A DNA stretch of 64,000 nucleotides. It comes from Marinoscillum furvescens DSM 4134 (GTDB lineage Bacteria > Bacteroidota > Bacteroidia > Cytophagales > Cyclobacteriaceae). The DNA lies in contig NZ_QREG01000010.1 of the NCBI RefSeq assembly GCF_003386095.1, positions 1 through 64,000 of the forward strand, given 5' to 3'. The notes beneath the pieces were generated by a model, which saw nothing but the letters and a program-made list of their open reading frames with translations, ran no database searches and was not told the DNA's origin. Within the stretch, counting starts at the first letter, position 1. Each line of letters begins with the position of its first letter. A program made the position numbers and the translations under genes. Below, one piece after another: positions 26,701 through 34,956 of this stretch.

Positions 26701-28167
26701 CTAGTTTGACAGAGCGTTCAACTTCTCAATTATATTAGAAGTGTATTCAGAACGTATTTGGGATGCAGATTCCTTGTTGTATAAATCTTTCCATTCGTTT
26801 GGATCATCCTGCAAATCGTACAACTCGCCTCCCTTTATATCAGATTCACTATAGTCTGCATTGTTTTCTTTTCTATTCATAATCAGAATCAGCTTATACC
26901 TTTTGGTACGCCACATAAAGGAGGCTTCATCGGGGCGTTCATGAAGTGCCGTGAATGCTCCTTCTCTTTGATTGGGTGCTAATAAATTGTATCCGGGGTG
27001 TTGGTCTGAATACGAAACGCCAGCTGACTGCAATAGGGTAGGGAGCACATCCACCAAATCTACGGGGCGGGAATCTGTAACGTTCTTGGGGATGACTGTT
27101 CCTGACAATATCAGAGGAACTCTCACACTTCCGTCATATAGACAATATTTGTTAAATCGGTAATATCTTTCTCCAAGCATCTCTCCATGATCAGACGTAT
27201 AAATGATAATGGAATTTTCCAGAAGACCCCTGGTTTTGAGTGCGCGAATCGCGCGCCCCATCATATCATCCATCCAGGTGACATTCGCATAGTATCTCAT
27301 GGTCATGAGTTTCCATTCTTGCTCGGTGGCATCTTTCCAATAGTCCACGTACATGTCTCGTCTATTTACTCCTGCGGCATGAGGGGAATAGTCTTTATCC
27401 CATGGAGGCTGTTGTGCGTAATCAATGGAATCAACTTCGTAGAGATCTTCATAGCCTTTGGGTACATTGTGTCCGGCATGTGGCTTCATGAAGGATAAGT
27501 ACAGAAACAAGGGACGATCATCGTCTCTTTCCTCAATATACTCCAAGCATTTCTTAGATATCCAACCATCTCGATGATCTTCTTCTGGAACTTTACTTGT
27601 AAAACCTAAATAACCGATGTTATTTTCTTCTCCAGGACCCATAGATGCTATTTCCGCGTCGTACCTAGCTTTTGCAGCAGAATCAAGTTCGGCCATGGAT
27701 TTGGCACCTTCTTCTGGGATTTCTGAAACGTATCTGGTTTCAAAACCTCTGGTGGATGTTTTGTGCTTACCCCAGTGGGTCTTTCCAAATCCAGCGGTTT
27801 CATAACCTGCATCACGAAGGTACTCCGCTAAAGTTTTAGTGGGTAGCTCTTCATCTTTCAGTCCATCAGGATTTCTTAAAACCCCAGTTTGGTTAGGGTA
27901 TAATCCAAGCATGATAGAATTTCTACTTGGTACACACATAGGTGCCTGACAAACTGCTTGATCGAAGTGAATACCAGACCTAGCGAGACTATCCAGAGTA
28001 GGGGTTTTGATTTGCTGATTTATTATCCCAAGAGCATCCCAGCGATGCTGATCATCCATCAAAAAAATAATATTTGGCTTTTTCGTTTCAACAATACTTT
28101 GTGAATCTTTTATCTGACAAGCTGTCAGAATAACCATTATTAGTAGGAAATAACTTTGTTTATTCAT
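26701..28167 (-). CDS. S1-family sulfatase, lipoprotein
   Basis: A 488-residue formylglycine-dependent sulfatase. The lipoprotein signal ends at ILTAC17. The nucleophile motif MCVPSRNSIMLG has the CxPxR pattern with Cys78 as the residue converted to formylglycine. Metal-binding segments PNIIFLMDDQHRWDALG near the N-terminus and IIIYTSDHGEMLGE near residue 325 are present. The C-terminal part has the usual YDLQDDPNEWKDLYN segment. Expected to remove sulfate esters from oligosaccharides at the surface or periplasm. It lies 19 bp after the rhamnose mutarotase gene. Which sulfate position it acts on cannot be read from the sequence. The activating enzyme is not in the window. Confidence 0.92.
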   Translation of the reverse strand: MNKQSYFLLIMVILTACQIKDSQSIVETKKPNIIFLMDDQHRWDALGIINQQIKTPTLDSLARSGIHFDQAVCQAPMCVPSRNSIMLGLYPNQTGVLRNPDGLKDEELPTKTLAEYLRDAGYETAGFGKTHWGKHKTSTRGFETRYVSEIPEEGAKSMAELDSAAKARYDAEIASMGPGEENNIGYLGFTSKVPEEDHRDGWISKKCLEYIEERDDDRPLFLYLSFMKPHAGHNVPKGYEDLYEVDSIDYAQQPPWDKDYSPHAAGVNRRDMYVDYWKDATEQEWKLMTMRYYANVTWMDDMMGRAIRALKTRGLLENSIIIYTSDHGEMLGERYYRFNKYCLYDGSVRVPLILSGTVIPKNVTDSRPVDLVDVLPTLLQSAGVSYSDQHPGYNLLAPNQREGAFTALHERPDEASFMWRTKRYKLILIMNRKENNADYSESDIKGGELYDLQDDPNEWKDLYNKESASQIRSEYTSNIIEKLNALSN

Positions 28168-28186
28168 TGGTCTGAATTATTAAATA

Positions 28187-28501
28187 TTATTTTAAGTAAA
28201 AAACTTCTGTCAGCTCCTGAGCTATTGGGCTATTGTCTTCGTTTGTTTCCATAATATCCGCCATGTACTCCCACCAATCACGACAAACTGTTGTGTTTGC
28301 TATGTTTTTCCAACGCTCCTCACATTCGATATTGACATACCCGAACAATGTATTGGTGTCTTCATCATAAAATATGCTGTAATCGTGTGCACCCTGCTCT
28401 TTTAATGTGATTTCAAGCGTTTCCCAAATAGGGTTGTGACGATTGGTATACTCCTCCAGGGCCCCCGGATGTAATTTCATTTTAAAGGCTTTTCTTATCA
28501 T
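28187..28501 (-). CDS. rhaM: L-rhamnose mutarotase
   Basis: A 104-residue cytoplasmic enzyme that interconverts alpha- and beta-L-rhamnopyranose before isomerisation. Full-length match to the RhaM family: MIRKAFKMKLHPGALEEYTN start, IWETLEITLKEQGAHDYSIF with the conserved His, LFGYVNIE and CRDWWEYMADIM. Its position between a sulfatase and a CBM9-PKD protein ties the locus directly to L-rhamnose release. The other rhamnose catabolic genes (isomerase, kinase, aldolase) are not in the window. Confidence 0.95.
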   Translation of the reverse strand: MIRKAFKMKLHPGALEEYTNRHNPIWETLEITLKEQGAHDYSIFYDEDTNTLFGYVNIECEERWKNIANTTVCRDWWEYMADIMETNEDNSPIAQELTEVFYLK

Positions 28502-28528
28502 GTGATGTGTCTATTTTCCATTAATATT

Positions 28529-29614
28529 TTATTGAGTCACAACATCCCAGACCTTAGACCTGATGGATTTTCCTGCTGGCCCTTCTACGGTTAGGGTCAC
28601 GGTCCATGTGCCTCCCTGCTTATATATGTGCTTGGGGTGTTGTTCTGTAGAGTTAGTGTTGTCACCAAAATCCCAATGCCATTTTTCTATCTTCCCCTGC
28701 GATTCATCTTTGAACTGAATCCACCTACTAGATCGGTCCACCTCTAAAAATGACCAGTTAGCTGCTATGGGTTTTTGCCATTCTGGCTCCAATGGCATTA
28801 GTCGGAATGCACATAGATACGAGGCGTCATAAATCATTTTGGTGTCATGGGCGATATTCATGAAGGCCTCACACTTGCCTTTTCCATCAAAATCTAAAAT
28901 ACACCATGCCAGGCCAATAAAATCGTCTTCTTTTAGTTGGGAAACTGATGATTTACTGAAACCATCAAAGGCTGCATGATCGAAAGGAGTGATGTAAAAC
29001 TCCATCTGTAACCTACCACTTTCACCATGTTCAAAATCAAAGGCAGAAGCTGAGTTATAATGCGGAAATTCTTTGATCCATGGTGTGTTTCCCCAGACCA
29101 TTGCCCAGTCCTTGTTTTGAACGGGCGTAAAAATGTGATAGTTCTGGGCGTGGGATCCATGTCCTTTGTAATGAAGCTCGTTTTTAGATAGCAGGTTTTT
29201 GTTCCCATTGTGCTGATTGATAAACGTTCCTCCTGACAGGTCACCATCCACCACCAATTCAAAAATATCCTGACCAAGTGCATGGTGATCAAAATCCCAA
29301 TAATCGTCATAAGCGTCTATATAAAAATAGAGTCTGTTGAGTCCTTTGACCCAGGCTACCTTTACGTCTATGTCATAGTCCGACGGATCCAGATTCGTAC
29401 CGTTTCCAAACCGAGTATCGTTTAGTTCTTCCAGGCCGATAGTATAGGTGTCTGGTATTTTCTCCCAATCGCTAAATTGTCCATCTATACGAGGTATTTG
29501 ATTGATAGGGAATTGATAAATTTTAAATACCCGATCTGGACGTGCAGTCGAATATGAAGTCACTGAGATACAAAACATCAGGAGTATACCCAATATGGTT
29601 TTACTTATAGTCAT
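28529..29614 (-). CDS. Secreted CBM9-like protein with PKD domain
   Basis: A 361-residue exported protein (signal peptide from MTISKTILGILLMFCISVTS; chosen over an ATG at 29677 inside the upstream gene because it leaves a 10-bp gap and directly precedes the signal). Residues about 40-285 are a CBM9/DOMON-like beta-sandwich, beginning INQIPRIDGQFSDWEKIPD. A PKD domain follows at the C-terminus (KWHWDFGDNTNSTEQHPKHI). The opening resembles the C-terminal domains of the GH71/99-like proteins, here without a catalytic domain. Probably a carbohydrate-binding accessory protein. It sits between the GH71/99-like gene at 29625 and rhaM. Confidence 0.75.
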   Translation of the reverse strand: MTISKTILGILLMFCISVTSYSTARPDRVFKIYQFPINQIPRIDGQFSDWEKIPDTYTIGLEELNDTRFGNGTNLDPSDYDIDVKVAWVKGLNRLYFYIDAYDDYWDFDHHALGQDIFELVVDGDLSGGTFINQHNGNKNLLSKNELHYKGHGSHAQNYHIFTPVQNKDWAMVWGNTPWIKEFPHYNSASAFDFEHGESGRLQMEFYITPFDHAAFDGFSKSSVSQLKEDDFIGLAWCILDFDGKGKCEAFMNIAHDTKMIYDASYLCAFRLMPLEPEWQKPIAANWSFLEVDRSSRWIQFKDESQGKIEKWHWDFGDNTNSTEQHPKHIYKQGGTWTVTLTVEGPAGKSIRSKVWDVVTQ

Positions 29615-29624
29615 AACCTTAGGT

Positions 29625-31379
29625 TTAATTGGGTTGAAAGTGATAGTTAAAACGTCTGTCAGGAGCAGAGTCACCATCCAGAAAGAAGCCGGAAATGTCC
29701 TTTAACTGCCCTGGGTTGTCCGCCCAATGGAAATCAAAAGATGTGCTACCCAGTGTTTTCCAAGGAATACTGAATTCCAATTGATTGTTTGCAACAGCTA
29801 ATTTCAATTTTTTCACTTTTATCCATTCATTCCCACTCCATTTTTTGAGTGATGTGCTGTTTTTTGTGACTTCTCCATGGTTAATTACAAAATCATAACC
29901 CTCCCAACCTGTTGATTTATTTTGATCGATATCAATGAAAAGCAGCATCCAGTTTTTATCTGAAGTAGGACTTAGGTCGTTGTTTGTTTTAGCATAAAAG
30001 CATACTTGATCATCTTCCATGTTTACTCGACATTCTATAATGTCATTCCTGCCTGTCTTATTGGTGTATTGAGTGGTTTTGTCGTAGCCCAGGAAGTCTC
30101 TATGCAAGGTATCCCCAACATGGTCATAATAAACAGGTAAGACATCATTCCAGTCATCGAATTCACGATCGATTCTGATACTTGATGTGGAGTATGTTGG
30201 GGGTTTGTCCATTCCTTTGAATTTGCGAATGTTGCTGATCAGTTGATAATAGTAGTTGTCTGAGTGTCCACCTTTCATAGGAGCAATATCCCTATTAAAC
30301 TCTTGAGTAAAAGCATCTACGAAGAAGGTGTCGCCTTCCTTGATTGGCCTGCCCCCATATTGTTTTCTTTTATCATCGTTGATGAATCGCTGGGCGACCC
30401 ATTCGTTCCATTGGGTTATCATAATAACCTGCGGGTCTACTTCTAATGCACGTTCCCATTGCTCTGCAAAATACAAGCCCTGGTCTGTATACCCGGTCAT
30501 GTAGTATTTGTCTACTTCGGGTTGCTCACCATTGTTGAAACTTTTACCCATCGGTTGTAGGGGATGGTTTGCTGTAGTTACTACGATTTGCTCGGGAATT
30601 TGGCGCGATTTGCTCCAGCCATAATCTTGAGGATGTGTATCTAGCCACTGCCAGTGATTAGGCTCTTTCGGAGTGTCTGTCCAGGCCCAGCTGTATTTTA
30701 TTGTAAAGAAGTCTTTTACCTCAGACCTCAATACCGGATCGTTTTCATGCCCAAGTATCAGCGGCTTTCCATCCCAGTAAAACCAAAGCTCTTTAAAGAG
30801 TGCTTTTGAGTAGAACTCATCATAAAGTTCGTTGAGTACTCGACCACTTTTTGTGTTTGAAAGAAAACAGATTTCGGGCGTATTGATTCCTTGTTTTCTC
30901 ATCTCGAGGGAGATTTCACAAAGCACTTTTACTGTACTCAGGTAAGTGAAGTTATTGGTGACATCAAAGAAGATGAAGTCGATATCCGCATTGGCAAACA
31001 TTTGCAAATCATGCCTGATTACCCACGGATCGTCAGGAAGGTAATATCCGTATTCTGGTTCACCCCAAAAATGAAACTTCCCTTTTGGACCGTATTCTGG
31101 GTTTTCGGGATTCTCTTTTAAAATCTTCGTGATGTCATATACAGTATTGTCATGGTAACCATGCCAGATGTAATAGAACATCCCCACCAGTTTGCCGGGC
31201 CGCTTATCCCCAACCTCTTCATGAGTAGGAAGGGACCTGCCCAGCGCATCTGTGCCCACCCAATCATCTGTAGAAAATTTTGGCCCCTTAAAAACTTGAG
31301 ACTCTAAACTTTGAGCATTTGACCTGTAAAATATGGTCAAGAGTAGTAATGAATATAACGGTATAAATAACTTATTCAT
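29625..31379 (-). CDS. GH71/GH99-like protein with CBM9-like domain (copy 3)
   Basis: A 584-residue secreted protein with a signal peptide ending near YRSNAQ. It is the closest paralogue of the 587-residue copy at 19405. Shared segments include GMFYYIWHGYHDN, WGEPEYGYYLPDDPW, NADIDFIFFDVTNN, CFLSNTKSGRVLNELYDEFY, and VDPQVIMITQWNEW with the candidate catalytic Glu. The CBM9-like tail starts IRIDREFDDWNDVLPVYYD and ends DGDSAPDRRFNYHF. Second gene of an inferred operon led by the 694-residue protein, with a 3-bp gap. No T9SS domain or lipobox, so it is probably periplasmic. Confidence 0.75.
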   Translation of the reverse strand: MNKLFIPLYSLLLLTIFYRSNAQSLESQVFKGPKFSTDDWVGTDALGRSLPTHEEVGDKRPGKLVGMFYYIWHGYHDNTVYDITKILKENPENPEYGPKGKFHFWGEPEYGYYLPDDPWVIRHDLQMFANADIDFIFFDVTNNFTYLSTVKVLCEISLEMRKQGINTPEICFLSNTKSGRVLNELYDEFYSKALFKELWFYWDGKPLILGHENDPVLRSEVKDFFTIKYSWAWTDTPKEPNHWQWLDTHPQDYGWSKSRQIPEQIVVTTANHPLQPMGKSFNNGEQPEVDKYYMTGYTDQGLYFAEQWERALEVDPQVIMITQWNEWVAQRFINDDKRKQYGGRPIKEGDTFFVDAFTQEFNRDIAPMKGGHSDNYYYQLISNIRKFKGMDKPPTYSTSSIRIDREFDDWNDVLPVYYDHVGDTLHRDFLGYDKTTQYTNKTGRNDIIECRVNMEDDQVCFYAKTNNDLSPTSDKNWMLLFIDIDQNKSTGWEGYDFVINHGEVTKNSTSLKKWSGNEWIKVKKLKLAVANNQLEFSIPWKTLGSTSFDFHWADNPGQLKDISGFFLDGDSAPDRRFNYHFQPN

Positions 31380-31382
31380 GAG

Positions 31383-33467
31383 TTATTTCTTTTGTCTGTC
31401 CAGTAGATAGTAAATGTTGTTGGCCACTCCAGCAGGCATAATCATCATTCCTCCATAATTTCCGGTGACGCTATTGTGCGTGTCAGGGTAGGCATATTCG
31501 TACTCACCGTTCAGATATCGCTCATAAGTTTCAGGCAAGTTGTGTGGCAACCATTTTCTTTCGGCGCTTACATTGAGCCAACGGATAATAGCATGTGTGA
31601 TCCCTTTTTGATATTTGATCCAGTCTATTTCAGGGTCAATTTCATCCCATTTCAAATTGTTGCTGGCAACATCTGAAAATACAGCCAGTACTTCCCATTG
31701 GACATGATCCCGCACCCAATTTGCGAAATACCAATCGCTGGAACTGAGTACAGGTTTGGTGTTGTATAACATCTCTATATTTTTTGGCTCCCACAGATGG
31801 GTAAATACCAGAAGAGTTCTCATCCAGTAAATAGCCTTATTTTTATACTTTTCGTCATTGAATTGTTCGTACGCTAAGTAATTGCCAACTGCTGCATGGC
31901 CTGCTGCCAACAGGTTGGCAGCATGTAGTGGGGTTTCCCAAAAGTCTCCAGCTTCCGGGCGTCTCATTTCCAGACAGAAATCAAAGGCTTTTCTGGCTGC
32001 ATCTAAAAAACGCTTATCACCTGTAGCTGTACCAATCTTCAACAAGGTAGTGGCTGGTCTGATGGTTATATCCAGAGCAGTTTCTCCTCTAAGCCCCATG
32101 GGCTCTATAAATGAGGTTGCTACTTTAAAGTCGTCCTTTCCAATGTCATTGGGGTTAAAAGGGAAGGATCCATCTTCGTTTTGCTCGGAGAGAAGGGCTT
32201 CACCTCTTTTGATTTGGTCATCCTGGCTGTTTCTTTCATTGTTGATTTGATTTTTGGACCATTTTAATTTTGTTTTCAGCTCTTTGGCTAAAGGTGTCCT
32301 CTTGTTTTCGCTTACATACCGCTCCAGAAAACTCGGGACATTTGGTTTGATAGTTTTTTCGGGACGTTGGATCAGGCCAAAACCTTTACCCTCATGCCAA
32401 AAGTTGGTGTTGTAAGCATTGGCAATTCTGTCGAGGGTTTCTTTGTATGACCACCGGAGGGCCGATGGTTCAGGTAAGCCTTGTCTTTTGACATAATCGA
32501 CCATCACATCTACACTGTTGCCTTCGGTGAGCCAAATCTCAGCATCGAAATTGATCATTTGACCAATTTTTAGTTCTAAGGGAATTTGAGCGTATATTTC
32601 GTTTTCATGTCCCTCAATGGATGCATCTGGCACCATAAGGCCCATTAGGTGATTGCTTTTGCGATCGACAAAGTTAGGAGAGGCGAAAACGGGCTGAGGG
32701 TTGTGCTCTCGGTAATTGAACCAGCGCGTAGCGGTCTGATTTGGGTTCCAGGATAAGCCAATGCCATAGCCCTGATGACTGATCGCCATGAGTGGAACGG
32801 AGACTTTATTGGGATGAGGGGCTACTCTCATAGCCCATGGGTCTTTAAAAAAGTCCGTTCCGCTTGTCCACTCATCGCCTATCGCCCAATCTACACCAGG
32901 AAGGATAGCGTCTTCCTTAGTAGAACCAAATGAAGATTCCCCCACCTTTAGCCATGGCCCTCGGATGTAGCGAACGTTATAATTCCCTGAGGCAACTAGT
33001 TCATAACTGGCTTTGATCACTGGGGAATCATTTTTTAGGGTGAAACTCACACGCCCGGTAAGCACGGGCTCGGTGAATGGGTAAACCATCCAATTGTCAA
33101 ATGAAGTCCCGTCCAGAACATCCCGTACTACCACCGATTGCACTTCGAAGGTCAACGTTTTACCATCGACAGATTGACTTTTTTCATAGGATTTAGCTAC
33201 CAGCCGCATGGGGATATCCTGATCATGTAACATGACCTCCCCGAGATGTTCTATGATCGCCATCAACTTCCCCGAAGGTGTCAAAAGTTCTCCCCAACCC
33301 CAACCAAGGTATCTTTGGTAGAGATTCAGTGTCAGTGTGCTGTTTTCTAAGGAGACTGACTTTCCTGCATAGCTAGATTTTTTAAAAATGGGCTCCTGGG
33401 CTTGAGAAACAAGTGCCTGGGTAAATAAGGCCACTAATAAGAATATGTTTTTCTTTATTGAGTGCAT
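31383..33467 (-). CDS. Unrecognised secreted protein with probable alpha/alpha toroid domain
   Basis: A 694-residue exported protein (signal peptide MHSIKKNIFLLVALFTQALV; the TTG at 33479 was rejected). Residues about 30-330 look like a beta-sandwich rich in strands (YLGWGWGELLTPSGKLMAII). Residues about 340-694 look helical and repeat-like, with FWETPLHAANLLAAGHAAVG and SSDWYFANWVRDHVQWEVLA. A beta-sandwich plus alpha/alpha barrel is found in several glycoside hydrolase and polysaccharide lyase families, but I cannot assign this one. It heads an inferred operon continuing into the GH71/99-like gene at 29625, CBM9-PKD, rhaM and a sulfatase. A candidate for a missing lyase or a new glycosidase. 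Confidence 0.65.
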   Translation of the reverse strand: MHSIKKNIFLLVALFTQALVSQAQEPIFKKSSYAGKSVSLENSTLTLNLYQRYLGWGWGELLTPSGKLMAIIEHLGEVMLHDQDIPMRLVAKSYEKSQSVDGKTLTFEVQSVVVRDVLDGTSFDNWMVYPFTEPVLTGRVSFTLKNDSPVIKASYELVASGNYNVRYIRGPWLKVGESSFGSTKEDAILPGVDWAIGDEWTSGTDFFKDPWAMRVAPHPNKVSVPLMAISHQGYGIGLSWNPNQTATRWFNYREHNPQPVFASPNFVDRKSNHLMGLMVPDASIEGHENEIYAQIPLELKIGQMINFDAEIWLTEGNSVDVMVDYVKRQGLPEPSALRWSYKETLDRIANAYNTNFWHEGKGFGLIQRPEKTIKPNVPSFLERYVSENKRTPLAKELKTKLKWSKNQINNERNSQDDQIKRGEALLSEQNEDGSFPFNPNDIGKDDFKVATSFIEPMGLRGETALDITIRPATTLLKIGTATGDKRFLDAARKAFDFCLEMRRPEAGDFWETPLHAANLLAAGHAAVGNYLAYEQFNDEKYKNKAIYWMRTLLVFTHLWEPKNIEMLYNTKPVLSSSDWYFANWVRDHVQWEVLAVFSDVASNNLKWDEIDPEIDWIKYQKGITHAIIRWLNVSAERKWLPHNLPETYERYLNGEYEYAYPDTHNSVTGNYGGMMIMPAGVANNIYYLLDRQKK

Positions 33468-33541
33468 TGCTAGAGACAATTTGTTTTTGAAGGCGACTAA
33501 TGTGGCCCAACTGCTAATTAATGCAGGCTATTTCTAATAAC

Positions 33542-33556
33542 CATCCCGTAGATTCC
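33542..33556 (-). promoter_or_regulatory. Copy of recurrent upstream element
   Basis: Gene-sense GGAATCTACGGGATG, 12 of 15 to consensus, about 75 bp before the ATG at 33467. The gene remnant described next stops where this element begins. Confidence 0.5.
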
Positions 33557-33891
33557 CGGTTGGGAAAAGCGTAAAAGCATTGAGACGATATTTTTCCATT
33601 CTCTCATTGCACACACAAACTCTGCATTATTTCGTTGCGCATCCCAATGATTTGTATCGTGATACGCAAACTGTTCTGCCGATTCTGGGTTGAGGTCATC
33701 GAAGACTCCTTGCACCAATTGGGAGTTGATAGGCAATCCTTCTATTTTATAGCTTTTCCAGTTCCTGCCTTCATAGGTTGGTTTGCCATTGATAAGAAAT
33801 TGTTTTCCCTTAATGCTCACTTTTGATTGGGCAGAGAGGTGCATCCAGGGATGTGATAGAAGGGTTAAAATGATGCAATTTTTTTCATCAT
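33557..33891 (-). pseudogene. N-terminal remnant of a secreted glycosidase-like gene
   Basis: About 100 codons of a protein start. The text KVSIKGKQFLINGKPTYEG followed by VQGVFDDLNPESAEQFAYHD and NHWDAQRNNAEFV looks like the N-terminus of a TIM-barrel glycosidase-like family (from memory, low precision). Two ATGs (33891 and 33888) precede a run of seven A; the frame that would give a signal peptide needs one more A, suggesting a slip in the homopolymer. At the other end the sequence loses its frame and runs into the regulatory element of the next gene. The longer open frame to 33976 starts with TTG and is not believed. No catalytic residues remain. Confidence 0.6.
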
Positions 33892-33968
33892 TGTATGCTT
33901 TTGTACAAGATATTGACGATACTCTTTCTGCCAGTTGACTCAATGAAAAGGTGACTATCTGAGGTAAC

Positions 33969-34008
33969 CCCTGCAAGCACCAGAACGAACGATGGGATAC
34001 TTGCAGGG
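33969..34008. other. Inverted repeat of unclear role
   Basis: CCCTGCAAG (33969-33977) and its complement (34000-34008) are separated by 22 nt. A T-run follows on the plus strand, whereas the neighbouring gene runs on the minus strand. It could be a weak hairpin after the gene ending at 34021. Confidence 0.35.
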
Positions 34009-34020
34009 ATATTTTTTTCG

Positions 34021-34956
34021 CTATTTTATCATCAGTTTTTGGACGTATTCACCTTCAGAATGTATTGCTTTCAGAATATACATTCCTGTTTTAACGCTGC
34101 TAACATTTATTTCACTGTTGGTGTCGGACTCCAGAACAAGGTTTCCGTAGATATCAAAAATTCTAACCTTTACAATGTTGTTGTTTTCAGAGAAGTTAAT
34201 GATGTCTACTGCCGGATTAGGGTAAAGCTTAAAATCATTTTCGATTTGTTTGAGTCCGGCTTCTTGATTCACAGAAGAGAGTCTACTGCCAGAAACGTTG
34301 CTGGCTGTGTAGCCTAAGGCGTGAATGCTAAAATTACTTCCAGGTTCATAGAGATACTCCTCCTGGGTTGGGAATGTGTAGCTAGTAGAGCCGTTTCTTA
34401 GAAATATTTTACCAGTGGTGGTGTCTCTTAAGGAAATGTCTACATAACCATCATTGTCATAATCATCTATCGCAGGCTGATAGTTGCTACCAGATACCCA
34501 CGTGTATGAGTCTTGGTCTATGAAGTTATAACTTCCATTGTTGTGACGGAAATAGAAGGTTCCGGTAGTTGCGTTTCGCATTCCAATGTCATAGTAGTTA
34601 TCACCATCAAAATCAGCAACATAAGGTTGATATTGGCTGCCACTTGACCAGGTATATGTGTGCTGGGTAGGATAGGTGTAGGTGGTACCGCTTTTTAGGC
34701 GGAAATACCAGATACCATTATTCGGATCTCTAAGTCCAATATCTGTTTTGTTATCACCATTAAAGTCACCAACAATCGGTTGATAATGACTTCCTGAAAC
34801 CCAGGTCAGGTTTGCTGTGTTATTGAAGGCGAAGGTGGATGTGTTGCGAAAAGCGAAGTGCCATGTACCTGTACTAGTATTTCTTAGTGCGATATCCGTA
34901 TAACCATCGTCATTGAAGTCAGCTACAATCGACTGGTAATGGGAGCCTGATGCCCA
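34021..34956 (-). CDS. C-terminal fragment of frameshifted GH71/99-like gene: FG-GAP/VCBS repeats and T9SS domain (copy 4)
   Basis: The frame is open without a stop from about 34956 to 34021; the first ATG in it is at 34581, which hides the upstream half. It encodes four repeats of about 50 residues, each with a calcium-binding-type loop (DFNDDGYTD, DFNGDNKTD, DFDGDNYYD, DYDNDGYVD) and a WxSGSxYQ start. A T9SS sorting domain follows (YPNPAVDIINFSENN). The repeats continue directly from the end of the GH71/99-like domain encoded in the other frame at 34923-36125. A single missing base near 34956-34960 would rejoin them into a protein of about 701 residues. Alone it lacks a start and an export signal. 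Confidence 0.72.
   Translation of the reverse strand, partial: WASGSHYQSIVADFNDDGYTDIALRNTSTGTWHFAFRNTSTFAFNNTANLTWVSGSHYQPIVGDFNGDNKTDIGLRDPNNGIWYFRLKSGTTYTYPTQHTYTWSSGSQYQPYVADFDGDNYYDIGMRNATTGTFYFRHNNGSYNFIDQDSYTWVSGSNYQPAIDDYDNDGYVDISLRDTTTGKIFLRNGSTSYTFPTQEEYLYEPGSNFSIHALGYTASNVSGSRLSSVNQEAGLKQIENDFKLYPNPAVDIINFSENNNIVKVRIFDIYGNLVLESDTNSEINVSSVKTGMYILKAIHSEGEYVQKLMIK

Noticed and set aside
33518-33976. Intact 152-residue gene with a TTG start
   Set aside because: The start is a TTG without a signal peptide, homology-like sequence covers only the middle, and the end coincides with the next gene's upstream element; treated as a remnant.
33969-34008. Rho-independent terminator for the minus-strand gene ending at 34021
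   Set aside because: The T-run follows the hairpin on the plus strand, the wrong side for that gene; kept as an inverted repeat only.
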